A stretch of 25,653 nt of DNA from Flavobacteriaceae bacterium TMED179 (GCA_002169865.1 NHIC01000006.1:161195-186847), one strand, 5' to 3'; shown: positions 1 through 7,871, counted from the first letter of the stretch. The notes: generated by a model from the letters alone, not told the origin. Numbers and translations are program-made.

Positions 1-76
1 TTGATCTATTAGGCTGAATTACATTTGAAAATGTCTCATTTTCTTTAAAGCGTCTTAATTTATTTTTACTCCCCAA
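1..76 (-). CDS. trmB: tRNA (guanine-N7-)-methyltransferase, N-terminal fragment cut by window edge
   Basis: Only the first 25 codons lie in the window, reading leftwards out of it. The peptide begins LGSKNKLRRFKENETF and continues SNVIQP, which matches my recollection of the conserved N-terminus of Bacteroidota TrmB proteins (MGSKNKLKRFKENETF). TrmB is the SAM-dependent enzyme that makes m7G46 in the variable loop of tRNAs. The start is a TTG at 76-74. No in-frame ATG lies nearby, and the conserved peptide begins directly at this codon. The gene lies 43 bases after the histidine kinase stop on the same strand, so it may be co-transcribed with the two-component system. The Rossmann fold and SAM motifs are outside the window, so the call rests on the N-terminal signature alone. 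Confidence 0.78.
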   Translation of the reverse strand, partial: MGSKNKLRRFKENETFSNVIQPNRS

Positions 77-119
77 CGATAAATTTTTTATAAATAAAGA
101 AATTTAAAAACCATTAATC

Positions 120-1172
120 TTAATTTTTTTTCACTTCTGTCAATGTAAAAGAAAACTCAGAACCGATATTAGTTTGACTTTCTACAAAAACTTTTTCATT
201 GTGAGCATCTATAATATGTTTTACAATAGATAAACCCAGTCCAGAACCTCCTAACTTTCTATTTCTGGTTTTTTCTACTCGATAAAAACGCTCAAAAAGT
301 CGAGGTAAGTCTTTTTGGTCAATTCCCTCACCATTATCAGAAATTCGAATAAGTATTTTATCTTGTTCAAAAGATTCAATGCTTACTTCTGTAATGCCCC
401 GATCGACCCCATACTTAAGTGAATTCATAACTAAATTAATTATTACCTGTTGTATTCTCTCTTCATCACCCATTACAAAAATGGGCTTGTCGTATTTGCG
501 ATTCATTTTTAAATTTATTTTATTCTTTTTTGCTTGCATTTCTAACAACTCAAAAACATTTTCTATTGTAAGACGAATATCAAAAGGCTTTTTCAATAGA
601 GTAGCTATTCCAGATTCAAACTTGGTAATTAAATCTAAATCTTTAACTATATAACTCAATCTGTCAACTCCCTTTGAGGTTTGTTTCAGATACTTTTTTA
701 TTATTTTTTTATCTGTAATACCACCATCTAACAATGTCAATACGTAACCCTGAATTGTAAACAAAGGTGTTTTTAATTCATGTGCAATATTTCCAATAAA
801 ATCTTTTCTATAATTCTCTTGGTCCTTAAGAACTTTAATTTCTAAATTTTTATCAGAATTTAGTTTCTTTAAATTCTTTGTTAACAATTCGATATCTAAG
901 ACTGATTTAATTGTTGAAATTGAAGTTGTAGTTGGAAAAAGGTTATTATACAATTCTCTTACTCGAGTGATCAAATATTTCTCAAAATGATAGAATAATA
1001 TTAAATACGAAAAAACAAAAACACTCAAAAAACTTATAAATGACAACAGTAGGGTTTGCTTCCATAGAAAATTAAACAGAAAATGAGCGCTGCCAATAAA
1101 AATAATCCCACAAAAAACTGAAATTACAAAAGATAAATAAAAACTTATTTTATTAAATCTTGGAGTTTTCAA
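120..1172 (-). CDS. Sensor histidine kinase, PhoR-like, two membrane segments
   Basis: A 350-residue membrane histidine kinase, the probable partner of the adjacent response regulator. Two hydrophobic segments (about residues 12-33 and 41-61) are separated by only a few residues, so there is almost no periplasmic sensor. I see no recognisable PAS domain in the linker at 62-118. The HisKA dimerisation helix carries the phosphoacceptor His131 in FIGNIAHELKTP. The ATPase domain shows an N box (N246-G255, NLVMNSLKYG), a G1 box (DNGEGI from residue 279), an F box (LFERFYR) and a G2 box (GGSGLGLS, 308-315). All catalytic elements are intact. The start is a TTG at 1172-1170, 11 bases after the regulator's stop; no closer ATG retains the first membrane helix. 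The signal sensed cannot be told from the sequence. Phosphate (PhoR) is only the nearest family analogy. Confidence 0.9.
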   Translation of the reverse strand: MKTPRFNKISFYLSFVISVFCGIIFIGSAHFLFNFLWKQTLLLSFISFLSVFVFSYLILFYHFEKYLITRVRELYNNLFPTTTSISTIKSVLDIELLTKNLKKLNSDKNLEIKVLKDQENYRKDFIGNIAHELKTPLFTIQGYVLTLLDGGITDKKIIKKYLKQTSKGVDRLSYIVKDLDLITKFESGIATLLKKPFDIRLTIENVFELLEMQAKKNKINLKMNRKYDKPIFVMGDEERIQQVIINLVMNSLKYGVDRGITEVSIESFEQDKILIRISDNGEGIDQKDLPRLFERFYRVEKTRNRKLGGSGLGLSIVKHIIDAHNEKVFVESQTNIGSEFSFTLTEVKKN

Positions 1173-1183
1173 AGTGATTTGAT

Positions 1184-1870
1184 TTATGGCTTAATAAATT
1201 TATAGCCGATTCCCTTTATAGTTTTGAAATAATTATGGCCTATTTTTTCACGTAATTTTCTGATATGAACATCGATTGTTCGATCTCCAACAATCACATT
1301 ACTACCCCAAACTTTTTCCATTATAGTTTGTCTTTTGTGAACTTTATCCGGTCTTGATGCCAAGAGATAAATTAGTTCAAATTCTTTTCTAGGCAAGGAT
1401 ATTTCTTTACCCTTGTTAATTATTTTATAAGCTTCTCGGTCAATAATAAGTTGATCAAACTTAAGAATATTTTGTATATCCTCTTTATCTCTAAATCTTC
1501 TCAGAAGACCTTTTACTTTTGACATTAAAACTTTTGGCTTTATAGGCTTGGGTACATAATCATCTGCACCTGCATCAAATGCTGCAACATATGAATAGTC
1601 TTCTGAACGAGCAGTTAAGAACATAATAATAGTATCTTTAAATCGGTCATCTGCGCGTAAACGTTCACAAGCTTCTATTCCGTCAAGATTAGGCATCATA
1701 ACATCCATAATTATAAGGTGAGGTAGTTTTTCCTCTGCAATTCTTATTGCTTCTATGCCGTCGGAAGCAGTAAATATTGTGTAGCCTTTTTGTTCTAAAT
1801 TAAACCGAATAATTTCAATGATATCAGGTTCATCATCAACAAGAAGAATTTTTATGCTTTCTCTTTTCAC
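1184..1870 (-). CDS. OmpR/PhoB-family response regulator
   Basis: A 228-residue DNA-binding response regulator. The receiver domain (about 5-120) has the acidic pocket Asp12/Asp13, phosphoacceptor Asp56 in IIMDVMMPNLDG, switch Thr86 and Lys108 in the PKPIKP loop, so it should be phosphorylatable. The C-terminal winged helix (about 130-228) ends with the family pattern GDRTIDVHIRKLREKIG and a wing ending GIGYKF. It is the first gene of the regulator-kinase pair. The start is GTG at 1870-1868; a KRESIKILLVDDE start fits the usual receiver N-terminus, and no ATG is available there. It is transcribed away from the acyl-activating enzyme gene. It resembles PhoB, but the target genes cannot be inferred here. 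Confidence 0.93.
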   Translation of the reverse strand: MKRESIKILLVDDEPDIIEIIRFNLEQKGYTIFTASDGIEAIRIAEEKLPHLIIMDVMMPNLDGIEACERLRADDRFKDTIIMFLTARSEDYSYVAAFDAGADDYVPKPIKPKVLMSKVKGLLRRFRDKEDIQNILKFDQLIIDREAYKIINKGKEISLPRKEFELIYLLASRPDKVHKRQTIMEKVWGSNVIVGDRTIDVHIRKLREKIGHNYFKTIKGIGYKFIKP

Positions 1871-1890
1871 TTGAATAAATTAATAAACTA

Positions 1891-1898
1891 CAAACTTA
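1891..1898 (-). promoter_or_regulatory. Candidate -7 box for the response regulator operon
   Basis: On the minus strand this reads TAAGTTTG, a full match to the Bacteroidota -7 form TAnnTTTG, about 20 bases before the GTG start. I see no convincing TTTG at the expected -33 distance, so the match is only half a promoter. Confidence 0.3.
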
Positions 1899-2009
1899 AA
1901 TATATAAACAATATAAATATTTAATTGAAATAAAAGATCACTTTGGTCATGAAGAACACTAAAAATTTTTATAACTAGATAAATTTCATTTTTTTATTTT
2001 TATAATTCC

Positions 2010-2993
2010 ATGAGAAATTCATTTTTAAACTTTGAGAAAATAAATTCCAAATCAGTTTTCAAAAAGCACGCATTGAATCTTTTTAGTTATCAATACAAAA
2101 AAAATACTGTATATAGATCATATTGTGACTTAGTCAATATAAATCCAAGCGAGGTTGATGAAATCAGAAAAATTCCATTTTTACCTATCCATTTTTTCAA
2201 AACTCATAATTTAAATCATATCAAAAAAACTCCTGAAATTATTTTTACTTCTAGTAAAACAACAGGGCAAAAATCTTCTATTCATTGTGTAAATGATTTA
2301 AATCTTTACATCAAAAGTTTTGAAAAGACTTTTGCTCATTTTTATGGTAAAATTCAAAACTATGTTCTTCTTGCACTCCTTCCATCATATTTACAAAGAC
2401 AAAATTCTTCTTTAGTCTATATGGCTGACAACTTGATTAAAAAAACAAATAATCCAGATAGTGGTTTTTATCTTGATGATTGGGATGCATTAAGAACAAA
2501 ACTAAAAAATTTGGAAGATAAAAAACAAAAAACAATTCTTTTAGGTGTTACATTTGCTTTACTTGAAGGAGCGGAGAAATATAAGTGGAAATTAAATAAA
2601 ACACTAATCATGGAAACTGGAGGAATGAAAGGAATGAGAGAAGAATTAGTGCGCTCAGATCTTCATAAAAAACTTCAAAGCGCATATAAAGTAAAAAAAA
2701 TTCATTCTGAGTATGGGATGACTGAACTTTTAAGTCAGGCATATTCTAAGGGTAACGGAATTTTTAAATGTCCACCATGGATGAAAGTGATAACTAGGTC
2801 CATTGAAGATCCCTTTGAATTATTAAAGGGAGAACAAATTGGAGCATTAAATATAATTGACTTAGCTAATGTCGATTCTTGTGCTTTTATTGCAACACAA
2901 GACCTTGGTAAAGTTTATATTGATGAAAGTTTTGAAGTTTTAGGGAGATTTGACGATGCAGAAATAAGAGGATGTAATCAAATGGTAATTTAA
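2010..2993 (+). CDS. LuxE/PaaK-like acyl-activating (adenylate-forming) enzyme
   Basis: A 327-residue protein of the LuxE acyl-protein synthetase group, a compact branch of adenylate-forming enzymes that activate a carboxylic acid with ATP. Visible motifs are the phosphate-binding loop TSSKTTGQKSS (80-90), ETGGMKG (202-208), the adenine/acyl motif EYGMTE (234-239) and a C-terminal GRFDDAEIRGCNQMV that resembles the PaaK-type hinge. In luminous bacteria LuxE passes the acyl group to a reductase. Here no luxC/luxD-like partner or carrier protein is next to it, so the acid and the acceptor are unknown. The gene stands alone on the plus strand. It diverges from the two-component operon and converges on tyrS, with which it shares the TTAA at 2990-2993. 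The start is ATG. The family call is firm; the substrate is not inferable. Confidence 0.78.
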   Translation: MRNSFLNFEKINSKSVFKKHALNLFSYQYKKNTVYRSYCDLVNINPSEVDEIRKIPFLPIHFFKTHNLNHIKKTPEIIFTSSKTTGQKSSIHCVNDLNLYIKSFEKTFAHFYGKIQNYVLLALLPSYLQRQNSSLVYMADNLIKKTNNPDSGFYLDDWDALRTKLKNLEDKKQKTILLGVTFALLEGAEKYKWKLNKTLIMETGGMKGMREELVRSDLHKKLQSAYKVKKIHSEYGMTELLSQAYSKGNGIFKCPPWMKVITRSIEDPFELLKGEQIGALNIIDLANVDSCAFIATQDLGKVYIDESFEVLGRFDDAEIRGCNQMVI

Positions 2994-4288
2994 TTATCAA
3001 ACTTAAGTATAAAGTAATTTTTTTTCCCTCTCTTTAACAAAACATATTGATTTGCTATTAAATCTTTAATACCAATAGAATAATCCAAAGCTACTTTAGA
3101 TTGATTTACTGAAATAGAATTTTCTTTTAGTGCACGACGGGCTTCTCCATTTGAATTAAAAAAAACAGTTTCATTTGCTAATACCGTTATAATATCTAAA
3201 CCTTTTACTAGGAGATCTCTTTTGATTTTGGATTGTGGAACCCCCTCAAATATTTCTAGAAAAGTTTTTTTGTCTAATTTTTGTATTATCTCACTAGCTG
3301 ATTTTCCAAATAAAATTTGTGATGCTTCTAAAGCTTTCAAATATGCTTTATCTCCATGTACTAAAGTTGTTACTTCCTGAGCAATGGTTTTTTGCAATAA
3401 TCTCAAATGCGGGGCTTCTAAGTGCTCTTTAATTTTGATATTTATAGCTTCTTTTGTTAAAAAAGTAAATATTTTTATATAAATCAATGCGTCTTCGTCA
3501 CTTGTATTTAACCAAAATTGGTAGAACTTATAAGGTGAAGTTTTTTCTTTATCTAACCAAACATTTCCAGTCTCAGTTTTACCAAACTTTAAGCCATCTG
3601 ATTTTTTAATTAAAGGACAAGTTATTGCGTAAGCCTTTCCACCTTCTTTTCTTCTTATCAATTCAGTGCCGGTAGTAATATTTCCCCATTGGTCACTTCC
3701 ACCCATTTGAAGTTTACAATTAAAATTGTTATATAGATGAAGAAAATCATAGCCCTGAATTAATTGATAAGTAAATTCTGTAAAAGACATACCTTCATTA
3801 GACTCTGAACCCAGTCGTTTTTTTACTGATTCTTTAGCCATCATATAATTTACAGTTAAGTGTTTTCCTATTTCTCTAGAAAAATCAATTAAACTGTAAG
3901 ATTTCATCCAATTGTAATTGTTTACTAATGTGGCAGGGTTTTCAATATTTTTTCTAAAATCTAGAAATTTTTCAAACTGCTTCCGAATAGAGTTACAATT
4001 TTTCTCAAGTATTTCTTGATCCAACAAATTACGTTCCTCGGATTTTCCTGAAGGATCTCCAATCATTCCTGTAGCTCCACCAAGCAAAATTATAGGTGAA
4101 TGGCCAGCATTTTGAAAGTGGATTAAAATTATAATTTGCACCAAACTTCCAATATGCATTGAATTGGCAGTTGGGTCAAAGCCAATATATCCTTTAGTGG
4201 GTTTTTCTAAGAGAAACTTTTCCGTTTCTGGTGTAAGATCGTGAAGTAAGCCCCGCCACTTAAGTTCCTCTACAAAATTTTTTTGCAT
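2990..4288 (-). CDS. tyrS: Tyrosyl-tRNA synthetase
   Basis: A 432-residue class I aminoacyl-tRNA synthetase that charges tRNA-Tyr in the cytoplasm. The HIGH signature is HIGS at 45-48 within DPTANSMHIGSL. The KMSKS equivalent is KFGKT at 234-238, the form typical of bacterial TyrRS. Tyrosine-binding segments QGYDF (178-182) and MGGSDQWGN (195-203) are present. A C-terminal S4-like RNA-binding domain with a two-arginine motif (ARRALKENSISVN) completes the usual bacterial length. The ATG start is supported by alignment of the N-terminus with the family (MQKNFVEELKWRGLL). It is monocistronic, with a candidate promoter just upstream. Confidence 0.97.
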   Translation of the reverse strand: MQKNFVEELKWRGLLHDLTPETEKFLLEKPTKGYIGFDPTANSMHIGSLVQIIILIHFQNAGHSPIILLGGATGMIGDPSGKSEERNLLDQEILEKNCNSIRKQFEKFLDFRKNIENPATLVNNYNWMKSYSLIDFSREIGKHLTVNYMMAKESVKKRLGSESNEGMSFTEFTYQLIQGYDFLHLYNNFNCKLQMGGSDQWGNITTGTELIRRKEGGKAYAITCPLIKKSDGLKFGKTETGNVWLDKEKTSPYKFYQFWLNTSDEDALIYIKIFTFLTKEAINIKIKEHLEAPHLRLLQKTIAQEVTTLVHGDKAYLKALEASQILFGKSASEIIQKLDKKTFLEIFEGVPQSKIKRDLLVKGLDIITVLANETVFFNSNGEARRALKENSISVNQSKVALDYSIGIKDLIANQYVLLKRGKKNYFILKFDN

Positions 4289-4300
4289 TTATTTTTACTG

Positions 4301-4331
4301 TAAAGATATATTTCTCTGTGAGAATCAGAAA
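4301..4331 (-). promoter_or_regulatory. Candidate tyrS promoter (Bacteroidota type)
   Basis: On the minus strand TTTC (4331-4328) is followed after 19 bases by TATCTTTA (4308-4301), one mismatch in each box from TTTG / TAnnTTTG. It ends about 12 bases before the tyrS ATG, giving a short leader. The 74-base gap also serves the divergent epimerase gene. Confidence 0.4.
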
Positions 4332-4362
4332 GTCAAAGTGAAAAAAATGTAATTTGGTAATC

Positions 4363-5358
4363 ATGATATTAGTAACTGGAGGAACCGGAATGGTAGGGGC
4401 ACATATACTTTTAGCACTTGCTAAAGAAAGAGACAAAATACGTGCTATCTACCGAAGACCTGAAAGTTTAAATTATATTAAATATCTTTTTCAAAAATTA
4501 TTACCTGATAATCCTGATTTTTTTAATCAAATAGAATGGGTAAAAACAGATCTAAGTGATTTAGGAGGTTTAGACATCGCATTTAAAGGAGTAAAGTTAG
4601 TCTATCATTGTGCAGCCAAAGTATCTTTTGCTGAATTTAATGAACAAAAATTAATAAAGACTAATGTTGAAGGTACCACAAATATTGTAAACCTTTGCAT
4701 AAAATACAGAATAAAGAAAATAGGTTACGTCTCTTCCATTGCTTCTATCGGAGCTAATAAAAATGTTGAACTTGTAAAAGAAAATCATACATGGTCAATC
4801 GGGCAAAAACATACTCCATATGCATATTCAAAATATGGTGCTGAGCTTGAGGTATGGAGAGCAGGACAAGAAGGAATTGATGTCGTAATAGTAAATCCAG
4901 GTGTAATTTTAGGACCTCATTTTTGGCATCGAAGTAGTGGTACTATTTTTAAATATATAAACAAAGGGTTGAAATATTATACTTTAGGAAACATCTCTAT
5001 TGTCGGGCTAAATGATGTTGTTAAAAGTTTAATACTACTAATGAAGTCACCTATAAGAAATGAACGCTTTATTTTAGTTGTTAAAAATATGAAACAAAAA
5101 AAATTATTAGATAAAATTGCAATAAAACTTAACAAAGAAAAACCCTATTTACCAGTTACAAAAAGCATTCTATATATTCTTTTTATTTTAGATAAAATTT
5201 TTAGTTTTTTAAAATTAAAGAAGAAAGTTTTGAGTCTGGCTCTTATTGACGAACTTTGTAATAATACGGAATATGATGGATCTAAAATTTTGAGTAAAAT
5301 TGATTTTACTTATACAAAAACCGATGATGTTATAAATCAAATAGTGAAAATAAATTAA
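4363..5358 (+). CDS. NAD(P)-dependent epimerase/dehydratase (extended SDR)
   Basis: A 331-residue extended short-chain dehydrogenase/reductase. The Rossmann motif is near the N-terminus (LVTGGTGMVGAH). The VSSIAS segment provides the active-site Ser, and Tyr153-x3-Lys157 (YAYSK) is the catalytic pair. The position after the substrate loop, NPGVILGP, is also typical. The substrate (sugar nucleotide, dihydroflavonol-like ketone or other carbonyl) cannot be told. I chose the ATG at 4363 rather than a TTG nine bases upstream because the beta-strand leading into the glycine motif begins at this Met, as usual in the family. It converges on the DUF4296 gene and shares its TTAA stop region (5355-5358). 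It is probably transcribed alone. Confidence 0.85.
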   Translation: MILVTGGTGMVGAHILLALAKERDKIRAIYRRPESLNYIKYLFQKLLPDNPDFFNQIEWVKTDLSDLGGLDIAFKGVKLVYHCAAKVSFAEFNEQKLIKTNVEGTTNIVNLCIKYRIKKIGYVSSIASIGANKNVELVKENHTWSIGQKHTPYAYSKYGAELEVWRAGQEGIDVVIVNPGVILGPHFWHRSSGTIFKYINKGLKYYTLGNISIVGLNDVVKSLILLMKSPIRNERFILVVKNMKQKKLLDKIAIKLNKEKPYLPVTKSILYILFILDKIFSFLKLKKKVLSLALIDELCNNTEYDGSKILSKIDFTYTKTDDVINQIVKIN

Positions 5359-5723
5359 TTCTCTTTTTTTGTTTTTGAAAGTAAATTAAAACTGTCCTTA
5401 TGCTTTTCCATTCTAAGCAAAACTCTCATATAAATTTTTTGGTATTTTCTGGGGTTTTTTGTGTAGTACTCTTCACTTTTAGCTAATTGTAAACTGTCAA
5501 TTCCATATTTTATGAAAAAATAAGGAGTCCCTAAAGTTTTAATAAATTTTGGGTTTTTATCAGAAAAGGTATTCATGACCTCCATAAGTGTTGCATCAAA
5601 AAGAACGTCCTCCATCAATGATTCATCTATTAATTTATCTGGTTTGTTATTCAATTCAATGTTTTGACAAGTTAAAAACAAGCAAAGAAGTACAAAACTA
5701 TAAGAGTTATAGTTGAAGAACAT
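5355..5723 (-). CDS. DUF4296-family small exported protein, probable lipoprotein
   Basis: A 122-residue protein with an N-terminal hydrophobic stretch (about 8-18) ending in LFLTC, so Cys19 could be a lipidated cysteine. Thr before the Cys is atypical for a lipobox, so lipidation is uncertain. The rest is helical and charged. It matches what I recall of Bacteroidota DUF4296 proteins: an N-terminal P-x-x-L-I-x-E-x-x-M-x-x-V-L-x-D segment and a later YYxxNPxKYxxIYxRVL segment. Function is unknown. Its ATG abuts the pyrC stop (TAAATG), so it is the last gene of the GT2-pyrC operon and is probably translationally coupled. Confidence 0.75.
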   Translation of the reverse strand: MFFNYNSYSFVLLCLFLTCQNIELNNKPDKLIDESLMEDVLFDATLMEVMNTFSDKNPKFIKTLGTPYFFIKYGIDSLQLAKSEEYYTKNPRKYQKIYMRVLLRMEKHKDSFNLLSKTKKEN

Positions 5724-7061
5724 TTATCGATCAAATTTTAATGCCATCGCCGCTGATATTGGAAGAATTTCTCCCTGATCATAAGCTAACTTTCCGTTAA
5801 GTATAGTCTTTTCTACCACTCCCTTAAAGACAGTTCCTTCAAAAGGAGACCAGCCACATTTATATATCAAACCTTCTTTTTTAATAGTCTGCTCTTTATC
5901 GAGATCGATTACTACTAAATCAGCAAAATATCCTTTACGAATAAAACCACGATGTTTAATATCAAATAGAATTGCTGGATTATGGCATGCCTTTTCTACA
6001 ATTTTTTCCAAGGAAATTTTTTTTTGATTATATGCTGTAAGTAGTGCTGGCAATGCATGCTGAACTAATGGTCCTCCAGAAGGAGCCTTCTCATAAGCTT
6101 TGGATTTTTCTTCTAAAGTGTGAGGTGCATGATCAGTTGCTAAAACATCTAATAAATCTGAATTCAAACCTTCCCAAAGAGCTTCACGATCCTTTTCAGT
6201 TTTAATGGCAGGATTCCATTTTATATAATTACCCTTATCTATGTAATCTTTATTACTAAACCAAAGGTGGTGTATGCAAACCTCGGCTGTTATCTTTTTC
6301 TCATTTAATGGAATATCATTTCGGAAAAGTGAAAGCTCCTTTGCAGTGGACAAATGGAAAACATGAAGCCTAGCACCACTTTCTTTTGCTAATCTTATAG
6401 CACGTGAAGAAGATAAATAACAAGCTTCTTCACTCCTGATAAAAGGATGCTGTTCAATAGGAATATTTTCTCCATAATTTAATCTTGCAGACTCTAGGTT
6501 ATTCCTGATAGTATCTTCATCTTCACAATGAACTGCAATAACTAATTTAGTATTTTCAAAAATACTTTTTAATACCTCAGGATCGTTGATCAACATATTC
6601 CCTGTAGAAGAACCAAGAAATAATTTTAAAGCTGGAACAGTTTTTGGATCAAGAGCTATTATTTGATCAAGGTTGTCATTTGTTCCACCGAACATAAATC
6701 CGTAATTAGCAAAAGAACTTTTTGAGGCAATCTCATTTTTTAAATCCCATTCTTTGATTGTTGTAGTTTGAGGATTTGTATTAGGCATTTCAAGAAAGGA
6801 AGTTATTCCTCCTGCAAGTGCAGCTTTAGATTCTGAAGCAATTGATGCTTTATGTGTTAAACCTGGTTCTCTAAAATGGACCTGATCGTCAATTAAGCCT
6901 GGTATGATGTATTTTCCTGAAGCATCGATAACTTTGACATTTTCATAAGTTTTTATGTGATTTCCAATTTGTGCTATTCTGTTTCCTTCTATCAGTAAAT
7001 CTTGCTGGGATATCTCTCCTTCATTGACCAGTTTTCCATTAATAATACTAATCATACTCAT
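5724..7061 (-). CDS. pyrC: Dihydroorotase, Bacteroidota type
   Basis: A 445-residue amidohydrolase that cyclises carbamoyl-aspartate to dihydroorotate in pyrimidine synthesis. The first metal motif reads DDQVHFREPG (58-67), so Gln60 stands where most dihydroorotases have the first His of HxH; His62 is kept. Lys146 in ALKLFLGSSTGNM is a possible carbamylated metal-bridging residue. Other ligand candidates are His178 (AVHCEDED), His236 (LHVFHLST) and Asp310 in ATDHAPH. As I recall, the Gln form is normal in Bacteroidota PyrC proteins, so I do not read it as inactivation. The start is ATG at 7061; a second Met at codon 3 is possible. It lies 7 bases after the GT2 stop and abuts the DUF4296 start. 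Confidence 0.92.
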   Translation of the reverse strand: MSMISIINGKLVNEGEISQQDLLIEGNRIAQIGNHIKTYENVKVIDASGKYIIPGLIDDQVHFREPGLTHKASIASESKAALAGGITSFLEMPNTNPQTTTIKEWDLKNEIASKSSFANYGFMFGGTNDNLDQIIALDPKTVPALKLFLGSSTGNMLINDPEVLKSIFENTKLVIAVHCEDEDTIRNNLESARLNYGENIPIEQHPFIRSEEACYLSSSRAIRLAKESGARLHVFHLSTAKELSLFRNDIPLNEKKITAEVCIHHLWFSNKDYIDKGNYIKWNPAIKTEKDREALWEGLNSDLLDVLATDHAPHTLEEKSKAYEKAPSGGPLVQHALPALLTAYNQKKISLEKIVEKACHNPAILFDIKHRGFIRKGYFADLVVIDLDKEQTIKKEGLIYKCGWSPFEGTVFKGVVEKTILNGKLAYDQGEILPISAAMALKFDR

Positions 7062-7068
7062 ATTTCCC

Positions 7069-7785
7069 TTAAAATTTTTTTTTATTTAAACGTAAAAATA
7101 TAACGCCAAAAAGTGCTTCCCAAATTATGCTTCCATTCATCTTGGATTTACCTAAAACTCTATTGACAAAAATTATAGGGTGTTCTTTTAGTTTGAATCT
7201 TTTAATCCACGCCTTGTACTTAAGTTCTATTTGAAAAGCATATCCAACAAATTTGATTTGATCTAAATTAATGTCTTCTAAAACATTTCTTTTATAACCA
7301 ACAAATCCAGCTGTGGGATCCTTAACTGGCATATTTGTAATCATTCTTACATAAATTGAAGCAAAATACGACAGTAAAACCCTACTCAAAGGCCAATTTA
7401 CCACGTTTACTCCTTTAACATATCGAGAACCAATAATTACATCTGCTTCTGTTTCCAGAATTTCTACCATTGATTTTATTTCTAGTGGTTGATGAGAAAA
7501 ATCTGCATCCATCTCAAAAATATAATCATATTGATTTTTAAGAGCCCAGCGAAAACCATCAACATAAGCAGCTCCCAAGCCTTCTTTTTTTGTTCTATTT
7601 TCTAAAAAGAGTCTATTGGGAAATGTTTTCATTAACTTCATTACTTCTTTTGCTGTTCCATCAGGAGATTGATCATCTACAACTAGAATATTCAAAGCTA
7701 TATCTAAATTAAAAACGTCATAAATAATTGCTGAAATATTTTCAATTTCATTGAAAGTCGGGATAATGATCAATGTTTTTTTCAT
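7069..7785 (-). CDS. GT2 glycosyltransferase, polyprenol-phosphate mannose synthase-like
   Basis: A 238-residue family 2 glycosyltransferase of the dolichol/polyprenol-phosphate mannose synthase group. It would transfer a sugar from a nucleotide donor to a polyprenyl phosphate on the cytoplasmic face of the inner membrane. Visible features are IIPTFNE near the start, VVDDQSPDGT (35-44) and the metal-binding DAD at 93-95 in FEMDADFSHQ, followed by IIGSRYVKG. There is no C-terminal GtrA-like membrane domain, so this is the single-domain form; the C-terminus is merely hydrophobic (ALFGVIFLRL). It is the first gene of the operon GT2-pyrC-DUF4296. The donor sugar is inferred from family only. Confidence 0.87.
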   Translation of the reverse strand: MKKTLIIIPTFNEIENISAIIYDVFNLDIALNILVVDDQSPDGTAKEVMKLMKTFPNRLFLENRTKKEGLGAAYVDGFRWALKNQYDYIFEMDADFSHQPLEIKSMVEILETEADVIIGSRYVKGVNVVNWPLSRVLLSYFASIYVRMITNMPVKDPTAGFVGYKRNVLEDINLDQIKFVGYAFQIELKYKAWIKRFKLKEHPIIFVNRVLGKSKMNGSIIWEALFGVIFLRLNKKKF

Positions 7786-7794
7786 GCTGATGAA

Positions 7795-7827
7795 GCAAAA
7801 GTAGCAAATGTAAAATCAACATAACAA
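7795..7827 (-). promoter_or_regulatory. Candidate promoter of the GT2-pyrC-DUF4296 operon, with tandem -7 boxes
   Basis: On the minus strand there are two back-to-back full matches to the flavobacterial -7 form TAnnTTTGC: TACATTTGC (7812-7804) and TACTTTTGC (7803-7795). A TTG at 7827-7825 stands 21 bases before the second box and can serve as -33. The start codon is at 7785, so transcripts would have very short leaders. Confidence 0.5.
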
Positions 7828-7859
7828 GTTAGATCTCACAATAATTTTTCAAAAACAAG

Positions 7860-7867
7860 TAAATTTG
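7860..7867 (+). promoter_or_regulatory. Candidate -7 box for DUF4271-hemD
   Basis: TAAATTTG matches TAnnTTTG and ends 4 bases before the ATG of the DUF4271 gene. If used, it would give a leaderless or nearly leaderless mRNA. No clear -33 TTTG is seen at the right distance, so support is weak. Confidence 0.28.
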
Positions 7868-7871
7868 AATT

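Noticed and set aside
379..654. Plus-strand open frame inside the histidine kinase, and similar frames at 11619-11810, 12972-13160, 14464-14763, 15334-15525, 15556-15738, 16776-16985, 17474-17719, 20910-21137, 24268-24474 and 25293-25550
   Set aside because: Each lies opposite a well-recognised gene, shows no family motif, and is explained as an antisense shadow of AT-rich coding sequence.
4354..4362. TTG start nine bases before the epimerase ATG
   Set aside because: The Rossmann strand begins at the ATG at 4363; the TTG adds only three residues and no signal.
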